From assembly GCA_934045075.1 (NCBI GenBank), contig OW203727.1:10258175-10322174 (forward strand): a stretch of DNA of 64,000 nucleotides. Direction: 5' to 3'. Positions 44,464 through 55,845 of the stretch are shown here, piece after piece. How positions within the stretch are numbered: position 1 is the stretch's first letter; each line of letters opens with the position of its first letter. Both the position numbers and the translations under genes were made by a program. Source of the stretch: Yponomeuta sedellus (lineage: Eukaryota; Arthropoda; Insecta; Lepidoptera; Yponomeutidae). The notes below the pieces were generated by a model. It was not told where the DNA came from. It saw nothing but the letters and a program-made list of their open reading frames with translations, and did no database searches.

Positions 44464-47009
44464 TTATCTCGTATTATAAGTAGTTTTTATCAATGATTAG
44501 AGAAAATTCACTCTAGTTGTACCTGAATATCGGGCAACGAGCTGCAAAACTGAAAACAAATTACTCTTCGAGTGTGTTGGAAGACAAACTAGTTTCAGTT
44601 TAGACGCACTGCGCCCGCGCAAAATCCGACGTACACTAAGGATATGTAGAAATTTCCGTAGTGTAAGTGTGCATCGCCACAAACTTGTCTGATGCGGTGT
44701 GGTAGCGCGTCCACCGCAACAGCACCTTTCTACTAGTCGCGGGAAGTCTACAGGCTACAGGATAACATGGAGGTACATTGTCATTAAGATTTAAGCAGGG
44801 TGATTTTCACGGCCTTTGTACAGAATGAGAACCCTGTGGACTATAAAACGTCATACGTCTATAATACGTCATACGACTTTCCAGTACAGTAATGGTCCAA
44901 TTGTGACATTTCAGCGCCAAAAAACACGTGCCGGTACATCGATACTACCATAAATAAACCTATTTTTACTGCGCATTACATTTTACTTATAAAACGTCAG
45001 CTTTGCTCGAAGTATGGATTCGTTTCCCGCAAACTTACAATTACTTGCGCAGCGCGAGCTCGCGAGTGGCAAAGACACGTATGGGACGCTCTACAATTCA
45101 CTTATCTGACTGTGGAAGTCAGTCCGGGCCCAAGCGGGAGCCATAGAACGTGAGACTCATCGCGCCGAGTTTTTGAACGAAGTTATTGTCCGACCGAATG
45201 AAGCGGGGATGCTTTTAAATTTCGAACGATACCCGCTACGCTCTTGTGGGAAATTCTCTTCGGGAAACCGTCGAACACGTTTCTTTTAGCTCCGCAAGAA
45301 GTCTGAAAATAGTTTGCGTTTACTACAATGTATGGTGCTGTTTTTGAAACGTAGTTTCTTCTTTGGCCTTATGTGGATTTCATTTGTACATAACTACAAA
45401 AACTGAAGAAAGGTTAATGTGGAATCGAAAGAAATACGCGTCTCAGTAGCTTTCTGTGCCAGTAGTCCATTACTATCTAAGTAGGTAAATGTATTTAACA
45501 GTGATAGTTAACTGTATCTAAAAAATGCCCTACTTTCAATTGTCAGGCGAGCGAGGCATGTCAAATATGTTACCAATAGGCGGGAGTTCAGTACCTTACT
45601 TAAAATATCAATGTTCCTGCTACAGTCAGACCACCATTTTGCGAGTTTGGACATTACGACGGCTACATATACATCAACGAAGTAATTGGTTTGATGTTTT
45701 GTGTAAAACCAACCACCAGTTAAGCTGTCACTTACTATCGCCCAATCAACGTTCACATCACGCAAAGCGCACAGAATAAAGCAATTGCAGAGTGATTTAT
45801 TCAGCACATCTTGCGCTCATTGGTAAAAACTAATCGAGCGGACTAGGGCTGTTCTTTCGTGGTTGTTTTTATTCGCAAGTATTTAAGCTCCTCGGAGTCT
45901 GGTGAGAACTCCAGTTATAACACTACAAGCTTATAATAAGCTACGGTATCAGTACAAAAACTTGGCCTCACGAGTTCCTGAGCTTCAAGTACACCCTTAA
46001 AAGTAAGTTTATTCACCAAAGAATATTACGTACTTGCGTTTTATATCGCGGGACTAGTTACTGCAACATTAGTTTGCGGAGTTGCCGGTTTTCTTACGGC
46101 AAAACTGGTAATATTTTCCGACGATAAATTTTAAATGTTTTATGAAATGTTACGCGCACTTTCTTTTAGTTTGTTAGATTACTGGCTCAGTTGTAGAATT
46201 TATTAGTTCCACAGCGTAGTAACGCCTTAATGGGAGCGACTGTTTGCGAGTTAATGTCTTCATAAAACGATGGAAACAATTATAAGAATTTACGAATAAG
46301 TCAAAAACTAAATAGGAAACCTGCCTGGCTGGTACGACGACGCGAGTCGCATCTTTAAACGTAATAAGTCGCGACTGTTCAGTCAAATTCTGACATTTCA
46401 TCGCCACAAAACGCGTGAGTCGCGTCATCGTACTACCTATGCTGGCGTCTACCTACCTCTCCAGAATACATTTATGTAAAGCCAAAAACGATTCGTCGCA
46501 ACATTAAACGTTCATTCTACTTAACTACTTTCCGGGCAACCTTGTTACAGAATTTTAAAGGTCTATTCAATAATATTTCCTTAAATCTGTTTCCATTGTT
46601 AAGTACGGAATCCTTTTTTTTTTCAATTTAGCTAAATTTCAAAACAGCCAATAAGGAAATAGAAAAAAAATATACAACAATTTTTGATATTTTGAATCTT
46701 ATATACTTATCGTAGATAAAAATGTCTCTCTCAGCATAATACTTATTTTACTATGATTGATACTAACTTGTGATTTATAAGCGATATCAAAAAATGGTTG
46801 CGTCGGTCGAGGTTTAAAAAGACTTTTTTTCTGTGTTCTTGATGGTGGTTTATGATGGTAATAAAGCCAAAGATTGGTCAGTAAGCAAAAATTTGTTCAA
46901 TGACTTGCAGCAATTTTTTATGCTCCGAATATCATGGATTGAGTTTCACGTTCAGTTGTGTAATAACTGTCTGACAGGATCTTTTTGACGGACACTTACA
47001 AATATTGTA
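44464..47009. other. Unassigned DNA, locally GC-richer
   Basis: 44930-45300 is GC-richer than its surroundings and free of the window's repeat families. It has no long open frame and might be regulatory, but nothing specific can be named. The frames at 45508-45807 and 46174-46428 have no motif. Confidence 0.35.
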
Positions 47010-47124
47010 TAAGGGTGAGGCTACACGGGCGGGTCTCCCGCCGCGGGAAACCGCTCGACAAAGCTGCCGCAGACCATGAAACTACACGGGACGCGGTTTA
47101 TCGCTGCCTTTTGTTCATTTCAAC

Positions 47125-49057
47125 ATGGATCCGCCAATGATAACTGCGCTTGCAGCTCTCATATTAATAGAATTATTAAAAAATAAAGTAAAGCGCAATG
47201 TGTGGGTGGAACCAGTGTTAAGTAATCGTTTAACTTTGGGAATATTTCATTCAATGTTTAGTGCACACCGCGATAACCCTTATAAGTTCTTCTCATACTA
47301 CAGAATGTCTGTGAACTCATTTGATGAACTTCTATCAATTATAAGCCAACGTATCAAGAAACAGGATACAAATATGCGAAGATTCATCACACCTGCAGAA
47401 CGTTTGGCTGTAACTCTCAGGTAAATAAAATAACATTATTTTTTTATGTAATCTTTTTTATTAGGGTAAGTACTGCAGAACATTAAAATAATCATCATTT
47501 TCCGTTGATGTGTTCGAAGCAGTATCGTTTTGTGGCGATGCGACACTGTTCATTGGAGATAATGTCTCGTGATATGCTCTAGAGCCAGAGCTCCCAGATG
47601 AATCCTGGTTTCTCTGGTAAAAAAATTCAGACAAGTTGCTAGGAATACTGCGGTTTCTTTCGTTTCTTTGTATATTTCTGAATAAATTCGTAATTTCATA
47701 TCTGGTTTCCATAGCCAAATCTGGAGTCATAGAATCCATAATGGGTACAAAGGACATAAGAAATGATCGATTTCCTTTTGCGTCACTATCGTTATTTAAC
47801 TTTTGTAATTGTAAACTTTCGTTCCAAATTTTTATTATTTGAGGAACTTGGGTACTTTCCGTTTGTTTCTTTTTTTGGGAGGAACTTGGTTTTGTCGAGG
47901 TGGTCTCATCAAATTATCTTCTTCCTGATTTGGTGATAAAGTCGAAAGTATTGGAGATACATTGGACTCTCGTTCATCTACAGTGCTAACGGTAGGGCGT
48001 AAAAAGGACAAGTCAAAATCTTTTTTTTTTGGAGCCGATTGACCAGACACTGTGGTAGTTTCTGATTTTACTTCTTTCATATAACTATCTCTAATATTCT
48101 TCCAATTCGTCATCAGATCTTTAACTGCAAAAAAGAAGAAATATGTTAATGTCGCATCTATTTCTTTTTCAGATATTTGGCTTCGGGAGCAACTTTCACT
48201 GATTTGGAGTATGATTTTCTAATTTCTCGAAAAACCATACCATTTATTGTAAAAGAAACCTGTCAAGCTATATGGCAAGAATTGGCACCTTTAGAAATGC
48301 CAACACCAAATAAGGAAAAATGGATAAACATTGCTGAGAAATTCTACAAAGAAGCGAATTTTCCTAATTGTGTTGGCGCCATTGATGGCAAACATATTAG
48401 AATTATTTGCCCTCCGAATGCTGGATCCAAATATAATAATTATAAAAAAAATCATTCGATTATTTCATTGACAGTGGTTGACGCAGACTACTGTTTTACA
48501 TTCATTGACGTTGGTGCTCCAGGTCGAGAAGGTGACTCGTCAATTTTCAAAAGTTCAAATTTCGGGCAAAAGTTAACTCGTTCTCAGTTAGATTTACCAG
48601 AGCCAGCTCATCTTCCTAACAATATAAGAAAACCTCCTGTGCCTTTTGTATTTATAGGTGATGCTGCGTTCGGTTTAAATAAATTGTTATGACACCATTT
48701 TCTTTACGAAACATAACAACGCCTAAGAAAATTTATAATTATCGACTGTCTAGAGCTCGCCGCTTTGTGGAATGTGCATTTGGTATCCTCAGTAACAAGA
48801 GGCGATTTTTTCATTCAAGTATCATGATCAATTCACTGAGTGCCAAACACACTATAAAAGCAGCTTGTGTATTACACAACTTCGTAAGACGCAGAGATGG
48901 TTATCAATTTGAAGATACGATTCGATGTGATATGGAAGAATTCGATGGAGTCCAGGCAGTTGGAGGCCGATCTAGTGGCATTGCAGTAAGAGATTCATTT
49001 GTTGAATACTTTAATGGCCCTGGAGCCGTTCCTTGGCAAAACAGGATGATTCATTAA
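47125..49057 (+). pseudogene. PIF/Harbinger (HARBI1-like) DDE transposase, one frameshift
   Basis: It catalyses excision and insertion of the element. Exon 1 is 47125-47420 and exon 2 is 48173-49057. The donor is gtaaat and the acceptor tttttcag, and the join yields LAVTLR-YLASG in frame, matching the family's usual LRYLA block. Catalytic candidates are D in CVGAIDGKHIRI (about residue 170), D in GREGDSSIF (about 220) and E in RRFVECAFGIL (about 300). The length of about 390 residues is typical. A 1-nt loss at about 48687-48690 breaks the frame after GDAAFGLNKLL, and the rest continues from MTPFSLRN. Apart from this the sequence is complete. The break may be a real recent mutation or a sequencing error. 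The gene's intron contains the second exon of the opposite-strand MADF gene. Confidence 0.88.
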
Positions 49058-49675
49058 ATTAATGTAAACAAAGTGCATGACACTTTATTCAAGTAGGTCT
49101 TATGCACAGACATGTATGTCTGTGGTCTTATGTGTATAAACTATCTGTGGAGTTTTTATTTGTACAGCTGTCAGAATGACGTAAAACAGCATGCATGCGT
49201 TTTTGAGGTTATGAAAATTCATATTGTAATTCATTGTAATTTGGTGATAAAGTATAAAGTATTATAAAGTTAATAAGCTGGTGAAACAATAGCTCTAAAT
49301 GTTGTTTCTCTTTCAGGTAAGGTTTACAGATAGTTATTAATGATAAATAATGTATTTGTGTTAAAAATTAGTTTCTAATAAATTTTGTCTCTTTCAGAGC
49401 AACTCATTAAAGTTATAGTTTTACTATCCAACATTTAAAAGTATCTAAGGATACATATAACCTACTATATTAATATAAGAAATAAAATAATAAGTAAACT
49501 TACCAGCTTTGTTTTTATCTTCTGGGCCTAAATCAGCCCAATGAGCAACCACTTCCTGTCCTATTTCCATCCATAATTTCGCTTTTAGTTCGCGATTGGC
49601 GTAATCCTTCGACTTCACATCATACAAAGCAGGTCGATCTTGTATTTCTACAATAAAACGCTCCCTATCGAACAT
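47461..49675 (-). pseudogene. MADF-domain accessory protein of Harbinger, one frameshift
   Basis: In Harbinger elements a Myb/MADF-type protein helps bring the transposase to the element ends and the nucleus. Exon 1 is 49675-49504 and exon 2 is 48124-47461, both minus strand. The donor is gtaagt and the acceptor tttgcag. The join gives DKNKAVKDLMTNWKNIRDSY, a clear MADF core (residues about 5-85). A low-complexity middle follows. A C-terminal stretch resembles a BESS motif (FLMSFVPIMDSMTP). The frame is interrupted in a run of seven A (47869-47875 on the plus strand as T): one missing base ends the frame at KVPKFLK, while the continuation is open in the next frame to 47461. Homopolymer error or true decay are both possible. 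Confidence 0.82.
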
Positions 49676-49957
49676 TTTGACGCGACACTAGCCACGCAAG
49701 CGCACGAACGACAAGCGAGCGCCAAGGTCCCGCGCGAATGACGGCGGGATAGCGGGAAACCGTCCGTGTAGTTCAAGCGTCGGTTATCAGCGGCGGTTTG
49801 ACGCTGCATGCGGCGGTCGTATTTCTCCCGCCTGTGAGCCGCGAAGGGAAACCGCGCAGTGTAGTATGCAGCATACAACTTCATATTAAATTGTGTCCAG
49901 TGCGGTTCAGAAGCGGTTTTCCGCGGCGGGAGAGCCGCCCGTGTAGCCTTGGCCTAA

Positions 49958-51155
49958 GAGTATCAAGAAATCTGGGTACTATTTGTACTTTTTGTATACT
50001 TAAGTAGTTCTATTGTATAATTTGCGTGCTATGGACTGGTCTGTAATAAAGTTTTATCTATTATTATTTAAATCCATTCTTAAACAACTTGGCATCAAAC
50101 AGCATTTATCAAATCTAGTAAAAGATTGCAGTTTTTTGGCAATATATCTCGACGTGACAACAATTCCAGCAAGCGTATCGTGGCATAGGGAACGGTAGAC
50201 ATCATCCGAGCGTGTGGTAGAGCACCAATGCGATGTTAAGTCCACTATGGGCATGCCTCGACATGAATGCACCAGGGCGGTATCTAACCGAGAGGAATGG
50301 CGAGACATCGTGAGGTACGCAACATCTGCCTAAAAGCATCTTCATGAGAACCACGACCGCTCTGTCAAGAGCGTACCGACTAAGATGAAGAGACTTCTAA
50401 AGTCTATCGGTCTTACCTAAAAAAACACGAATCCTTACAACGCTGATTAAAATAATCTCTGTGTTGTAGTGTTTTAGTGGAGTCGACTTTTAATAAATAA
50501 GGATGAGATAGGTAAAGTCAAACGGTACTTAAATGACTGGCTTACTAGAACTTGTAATTGTAACAAAGAATCAAACTGAAACTTTCGTAAGCACCGACAT
50601 AATACAGGGAGGCACGTATAGCCAGATTAGTATTTACAAAAGATTTAATTTGTGGTTTTTAATGAAGGATTTTAGCGATGAAAGGGGGACTGTAGCAATG
50701 TATAGTTTAGGATCTACTCCATTGTCAAACATAAAGTTTTTTTTTGCTGTCAAATGTATTTAAGCACTCGAAAGCGAAGCGCAGTTCACAAACATTTTAC
50801 TAAATATTTACCTTACCTTGCAACGTATTAAAGCTATTTGTTTTCATTGCATAACAATATGAGGTCGATAAAATTGTACTGGATTTGTTAGTTGAATTTA
50901 TTGGGCATTCGGCCCCAAAGCCTGATGTACGATTATGACTTTTGGTTTCACGCTAACGTTTCAATATTTGCTTTAAGCATAAAAGTGTTAACGAACTCTA
51001 TATTTCATTGAGTGATTTTAGTCGACCTGTGTCCAGTTTGAGCAGAAAATGAACCAAAGTATAAATAAGTTATTTTGAACGAAGCTCAGGTAAATCTTGC
51101 ACTCTTCGCTACCTAAGTGTAACTGTAGCGCCCTTGGCTACTATCCGTAAAATAA
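49958..51155. other. Unassigned DNA with a possible LINE C-terminal scrap
   Basis: Near 50200-50335 a short frame reads HECTRAVSNREEWRDIVRY and then stops. The NREEWRDIVR piece resembles C-termini of non-LTR polyproteins, but the evidence is thin. Nothing else is recognised. Confidence 0.3.
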
Positions 51156-51372
51156 TCTATATTAATAAAATTCAAAGTACTGACTAACTGACTGACTCAT
51201 CAACCAACGCCCAGCCCAGCCGTTGAACCGTCTTATTTTCTTGAAACTTAAAAACTCTTCCACACAATTAATTGAACACGTGTGTTGCCGTTTTTTTAAA
51301 TTTAACCCTTAAGGGAGTGAACGGGGTGGCTAAATTTTGTAGTCCACGCGGACGGAGTCGCGGCTAAGCTAG
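51156..51372 (+). mobile_element. Non-autonomous Helitron
   Basis: It starts TCTATATTAATAAAATTC and ends in a short hairpin (cgcggac gga gtcgcg) followed by CTAG. It sits between A (51155) and T (51373), the Helitron target, with no duplication. The 'ccacgcggacggagtcgcgg' 3' end is the form typical of lepidopteran Helitrons. 217 bp, no coding sequence. Confidence 0.8.
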
Positions 51373-53790
51373 TAGATAATAATTTATTTGAAAGATTGTA
51401 AGTTAGCTGAAAGAAAATACTCATTAGTACCTATTAATTAGCTTGCTTTTGCACAAATATGCTAATTGGAAAAAAATATGGAATTAAAGTCTTGGACTAA
51501 ATATATTAATCTATCAACCTTCTAATTGTTCTTAAGATTAGACCTTGTCTTAAGTCTTGATGACTTTTCTCGCCGATAAAATAATTACCTACCTCCTTTT
51601 TTATTTCCCTCTCGCAAAAACATCTCATAATTGATTTAACGAAGAAAATAATAAGGGAGATAGATTAACTTTACTGTTGCCTACCCTGGAGGAGAAGAAA
51701 TTTCTTTTGATTATAAACTTTTCCTTTGTTTTTCGTCAGAGACAAATTTGCTGCCCATTAGACGAATCGTTCTGAAAGTTCACTTATCCAAACGGTTTCG
51801 AAGTTTATATTTGGACGTATTATTTTAAAAACGTTCCAGATTCATATGAGGAACAGTGCAAATTTTCGAATCTCGGAAGTCTGTTAATAACCATTAATTA
51901 CATACCAAAAACTTCACAAAGATCCTATCCATCAATAGACCTTTTCGCTTTGAACTACGGCCGCACAATAAAATAACTTCGCAAAGGAATCTTCAACTGA
52001 ATATCCCGAGGAAAAAAGGCAACGGGAAAATTCATGTTCGTCAGTCTGGCGGGGCCATATGTATCCCTCGAAAGATCCGGCTGATCGACGCTATTATAGC
52101 GACTAATAAGGTCGCAGCTTATGTGGGGACCTCAATTTATAATAAATCGAACTTACGACGCTATCGGCGGCTGGCACACAATGAAAGGCCGACTTATCTG
52201 CGACTGCCAGGGTCCAGCGGCGCACCCCCGCGTATAACCCTGACTGATGGCCCCCGATTTGTTAGGACACACGGACCACGGCTCGTTACAGCTCTTTTAC
52301 GTTCATTTCCACTTTATGCTGTTTCGTTTTATGATGTACTCGTTCCATTTTATTTATTTCGCGGCTTCATTGCCATTGCTGGCAATGAAGCTGTCAAATC
52401 ACAACGAACAAGCTAGGCAGCGAAAACGTAATTGAATTTTGATTTCAAAGTTCTAGATTTTCCTGTGTAGCTAGTTTCCTGGAGGCGTGTGGTCGGGGAA
52501 CAATGTGTTCGGGAAAGGCTGAGCCGCGTCGTGGTAAATCCGTTTTCCTCGTAAAGAAAATTGTGCGATATATCTTCGACTTAACACCGTGTGAGAGAGA
52601 ACGTTTATCAAGTCGAGGCCTCTCTAATAATATTTTTGATAAATTCTGTTTCCACATTTCCTTTTATTACGACGAGACACCGCTGAGTCAGGTGAGATGT
52701 ATTACTGCCCGCAAAGGCTTTTTGGTTAATAAGTCTTCATAGCTTCATAAGATTTTCTTCATCTAATAAAAAATATAATAATGTGGACATTTATCAAAAT
52801 AATATGTGCTGAATATTATAATATTATTCCATTTAGTATGTGGGAGTACTAACGCCATTATCCGCTTATAATCTCAAATCCCGCCTCTGAGTCGGCTGGA
52901 TTAGAAGAGTTGGAAACTGGTTTAATTATAAATTTTATTTGAAACATTACAAAACCAAACAGACTTTTAGTTTGAGCTAAAAGGATTATCTAATCAAGAA
53001 AGTAATTTAGGATCTACGCTTAACTTAATTTATTCAGAAATGTCGACGGTTGTAAAATATAGGACAGTGCAAATCTAGCTCGGGCACTGAGGTTCCGTAT
53101 CATAACACTCTTTTTGAGAATATTTAACGTATTTAGTGAGTCCGAGTCGCGTTTGGCCGCAATTTAGTCATTGTCATTAGAATATATAAGTCACGCCAAT
53201 TATGCCAAGTGATGCCTGTATGTATTACGGCTTTTACTATAGATCATAAACAATAAAATGGTCGGATGGACGACAAAGTAATCCAATCAAGGTTCCGTTT
53301 TCCCTTCGAGGCACGGAACCTTAAAAACGACAAAAATATACGTTTTTGTGTGGGGGCTCATATCATATCAAATAAAAAGAACGTTATTAGGTACTTACCA
53401 CAAATATTTTTAACGTATTTCAAAAAGCATAAAGGCGGATATAATTTAAAAAAATTATAATCTTCGAGATGACTTCTACCACTTCTACCAATTGCGTGAC
53501 ATTGCGTGCGGAGCAAGGCAGGATCGTAATAATTTTGTGGTGGATATTTTATCTGAGCTCAGAGATATTGTTAAGTTACTGATGTAAACTTGGCTCTTAA
53601 TGCTCCACACACAGGATAAAAAGCATGCTGGTTAAATTTGGTGATTCGATTAAATTTTCGAGGAAACAACTTTCTATGTTAGGTTACAGTGATACATCCA
53701 CCATGCTGTGTGGGCGGTGGCTTTATCCTGCTGAAAACATTTTCGTTAACTGTATGCAAGATGTCCTAAAAGTTTGTTACCTACTCGTTA
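51373..53790. other. Unassigned DNA, GC-richer at 52080-52700
   Basis: 52080-52700 is GC-richer and lacks the window's repeat families. Overlapping small frames on both strands show no domain. A hairpin with 12-nt arms lies at 52364-52391, and an inverted pair around aaggttccgt at about 53289-53322. Confidence 0.35.
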
Positions 53791-53794
53791 AAGT

Positions 53795-54565
53795 AAGCCG
53801 TCTTTCCTCTCCTGGTTAAACGGTAACGGCTACGTAGGCTTTACAAGTTAACGAGTAATAGGTGTTCAAATTAGAAAGAGTACTTCCTACAAATTCCATT
53901 AAAAATTACTTTGATGCAGTTGTTAGTTATTAACTTGATTTCGCATTCACTTACTTGCTTTTTAATAATGTGCAGTACTTACGACGAAAGGAGACAATTC
54001 ACGCATCATACTAAGTTGGGCCCAAACATGAAAGTGCCGGGCCAGCGAAAAAAAACTATTCACATTGATTTGTTGATTTCATACTAAGAAACCTATATCA
54101 TAAAATGAATACCTTAAGTACTAGTAGACGTTGAAGGTCAGATGTCAGATTTTTCTATACATTTTTAATAATGCAGAACAGACGCTATAAGATTCTCATT
54201 GTTTTTTTTTATCTTGTAAAAGTGTTGAGGAAGACTCCCTACACAAACCCTAATACGTATATTTTATAAACACGTTACAGTAATTTTAGGTACAATGTAT
54301 GGGAATAAGATTTTCAATGTCTGACAGTAGCTAAACTATAGGCTTCACTGTTTTGGTGCCATAGTATCAAATGCTCTGGACAATGTGCGTAACAGTTTGG
54401 AAATGTTTTTTTTCGTTGGCCGGCACTTTGAGTTTTGGGCCCAATTTGAATGGTCTCCTTTGAATGGTTTAGTTCAAAAGTTGTTAGTTCTGTAAAGCAG
54501 TTAAAAACCCCTTCTTTTACGGAACTCTACTCTGCCCGACACGCACATGCTCCGTATTTTTTACT
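53795..54565 (+). repeat. Repeat R6 interrupted by an insertion with 11-bp target duplication
   Basis: R6 runs from about 53795 to 53928 and resumes at 54479. AGTTGTTAGTT is present at both junctions (53918-53928 and 54479-54489), while the uninterrupted copy at 955-1180 has the site once. About 550 bp is inserted. Confidence 0.65.
53990..54466. mobile_element. Inverted-repeat element inside the R6 insertion
   Basis: The left end has aaaggagac then ttgggcccaaa, aagtgccgg and gcgaaaaaaaa. The right end carries the reverse of the same series (ttttttttcgttggccggca, then gggcccaa, then gtctccttt). No transposase frame is seen. The outer 11-bp duplication may mark this element plus some flanking DNA. 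Confidence 0.6.
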
Positions 54566-54895
54566 ATTTTGAAGTTGTCACTTTACTAAAAGTTGTTTTT
54601 ATTGACGAGTAGCTAGAATCTCCCATCTTTCATAGATATACGTATTGTTATATAATGAACATATCCCTGTAAACAATTCGCATGCATGCCCATACAATTG
54701 TCCCGGGAGGGACCTAAAAATTCAATTTCAATGTGAGGAGGAAGAACGACGCTTAAACATATTGTGACTTGTTTTATAGCTCAGTTTAGAATATTACTAC
54801 ACACTGCAAGGTACTGACTGACAGGTGCTGTCTCCAAGGGAATTGGAACCCAGATTGTATTGGGTATAAAATGTGTAAATCAGACACAAAATATA

Positions 54896-55078
54896 GTCTG
54901 TTAGCTTTTAGAATTTACCTCGGGCTCTAGAGTAGGCTTCGGTTTTCACCAATTTTCGCTGGTTTTCGTACTGATGATCGAGTTCTGATTTCGACATATT
55001 AGTTCCGATATTTCTATTACACGAATATATCCGATTCTAGCCGATAGTAGCCCAGGTATATTCTAAAAGCTAACAGAC
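54896..55078. mobile_element. MITE with over 30-nt terminal repeats
   Basis: The left end gtctgttagcttttagaatt and the right end (reverse of aatatacctgggct... 'ttctaaaagctaacagac') are inverted partners with a few mismatches over about 33 nt. The 183-bp element is non-coding. TA lies immediately left of it. Confidence 0.7.
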
Positions 55079-55599
55079 ATACCTTCTGAAATTGGTGATT
55101 TGACATCAGTTGACGATCCTCTTTGTAACAGGATCCAAACACGAAACCACAGGCCTATTAGACACATACGGCATCTAGAGCGGCTATTTTGACTTACACT
55201 ACAAAGGCGAACAGACATGTCCGTAAACTTTCACTGACATATATAGACAGACCCTGTAGTAGATGCTACGTATTTCTAAATGGTTGTTCGATAGGTCGAT
55301 AGGTCAGTGTATTCGGAAACTGGCTCTAAGTTCAGCTAAGCCGGGGGGCTCCAGACAACAGCAGCATTGAATTTGAAATACGAGCTTTGATGAATTTAGT
55401 GCAGAGCGCCATGTATTGTTTCCTACCGCCTTGTCTAGTGTAGGCGTTGTGAATTTGCTTGCACTAAGGACCTATTCAATAAGTATTTAGGTATAGTACT
55501 AATACCCCGAGTTCAGTTTTGCCTGCCACAATCACATATCACATCTGAGGTGAATAGACATAAGTGAATCTATTAAATGCTGTGTGGTGCAGCCTAGAG

Positions 55600-55845
55600 A
55601 ATAGCACCAACCCAAATTTCTCCCGCGGGTGTCGTAAAAGGCAACTAGGGGACACAAACCGGGGGTTGGGCAGCAGCGCCCCCTGCAGTACAATTCCACC
55701 AAACTGCGATCCCCAACCCGCATGCCCAGCGTGGGGATTATGGGCACTACCCCCCAATGATGGCACAACCTTGCGCCATGTCGCTCATTAGGGGAGGGCT
55801 ATGTCCAGCAGTGGACTAATATAGCCCGAAGAAAAAGAAGAATCT
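55600..55845 (+). repeat. GAA-tailed repeat R1, longest copy
   Basis: It spans 'tgtcgtaaaaggcaactagg', 'gcagcagcgccccctgcagt', 'cgcatgcccagcgtggggat' and 'tgtccagcagtggactaata' to a gaagaaaaagaagaa tail. Open frames of 75-78 codons on both strands are by-products of the repeat. Confidence 0.75.

Larger units (their letters stand above)
47013..49954 (+). mobile_element. Complete PIF/Harbinger transposon
   Basis: The ends are inverted repeats of about 43 nt, each beginning GG and then sharing aggctacacgggcgg and ctcccgccgcgg. They are flanked by TAA on both sides (47010-47012 and 49955-49957), the three-base target duplication of Harbinger elements. The 2942-bp element encodes a DDE transposase (plus) and a MADF-domain protein (minus), the usual two-gene layout. 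The GC-rich subterminal regions (to about 47110 and from about 49680) contain further copies of cggtt/aaccg motifs and may bind the accessory protein. Confidence 0.92.

Noticed and set aside
53266..53460. Small plus-strand frame near an inverted aaggttccgt pair
   Set aside because: No motif, and the inverted pair suggests an old repeat remnant rather than a gene.
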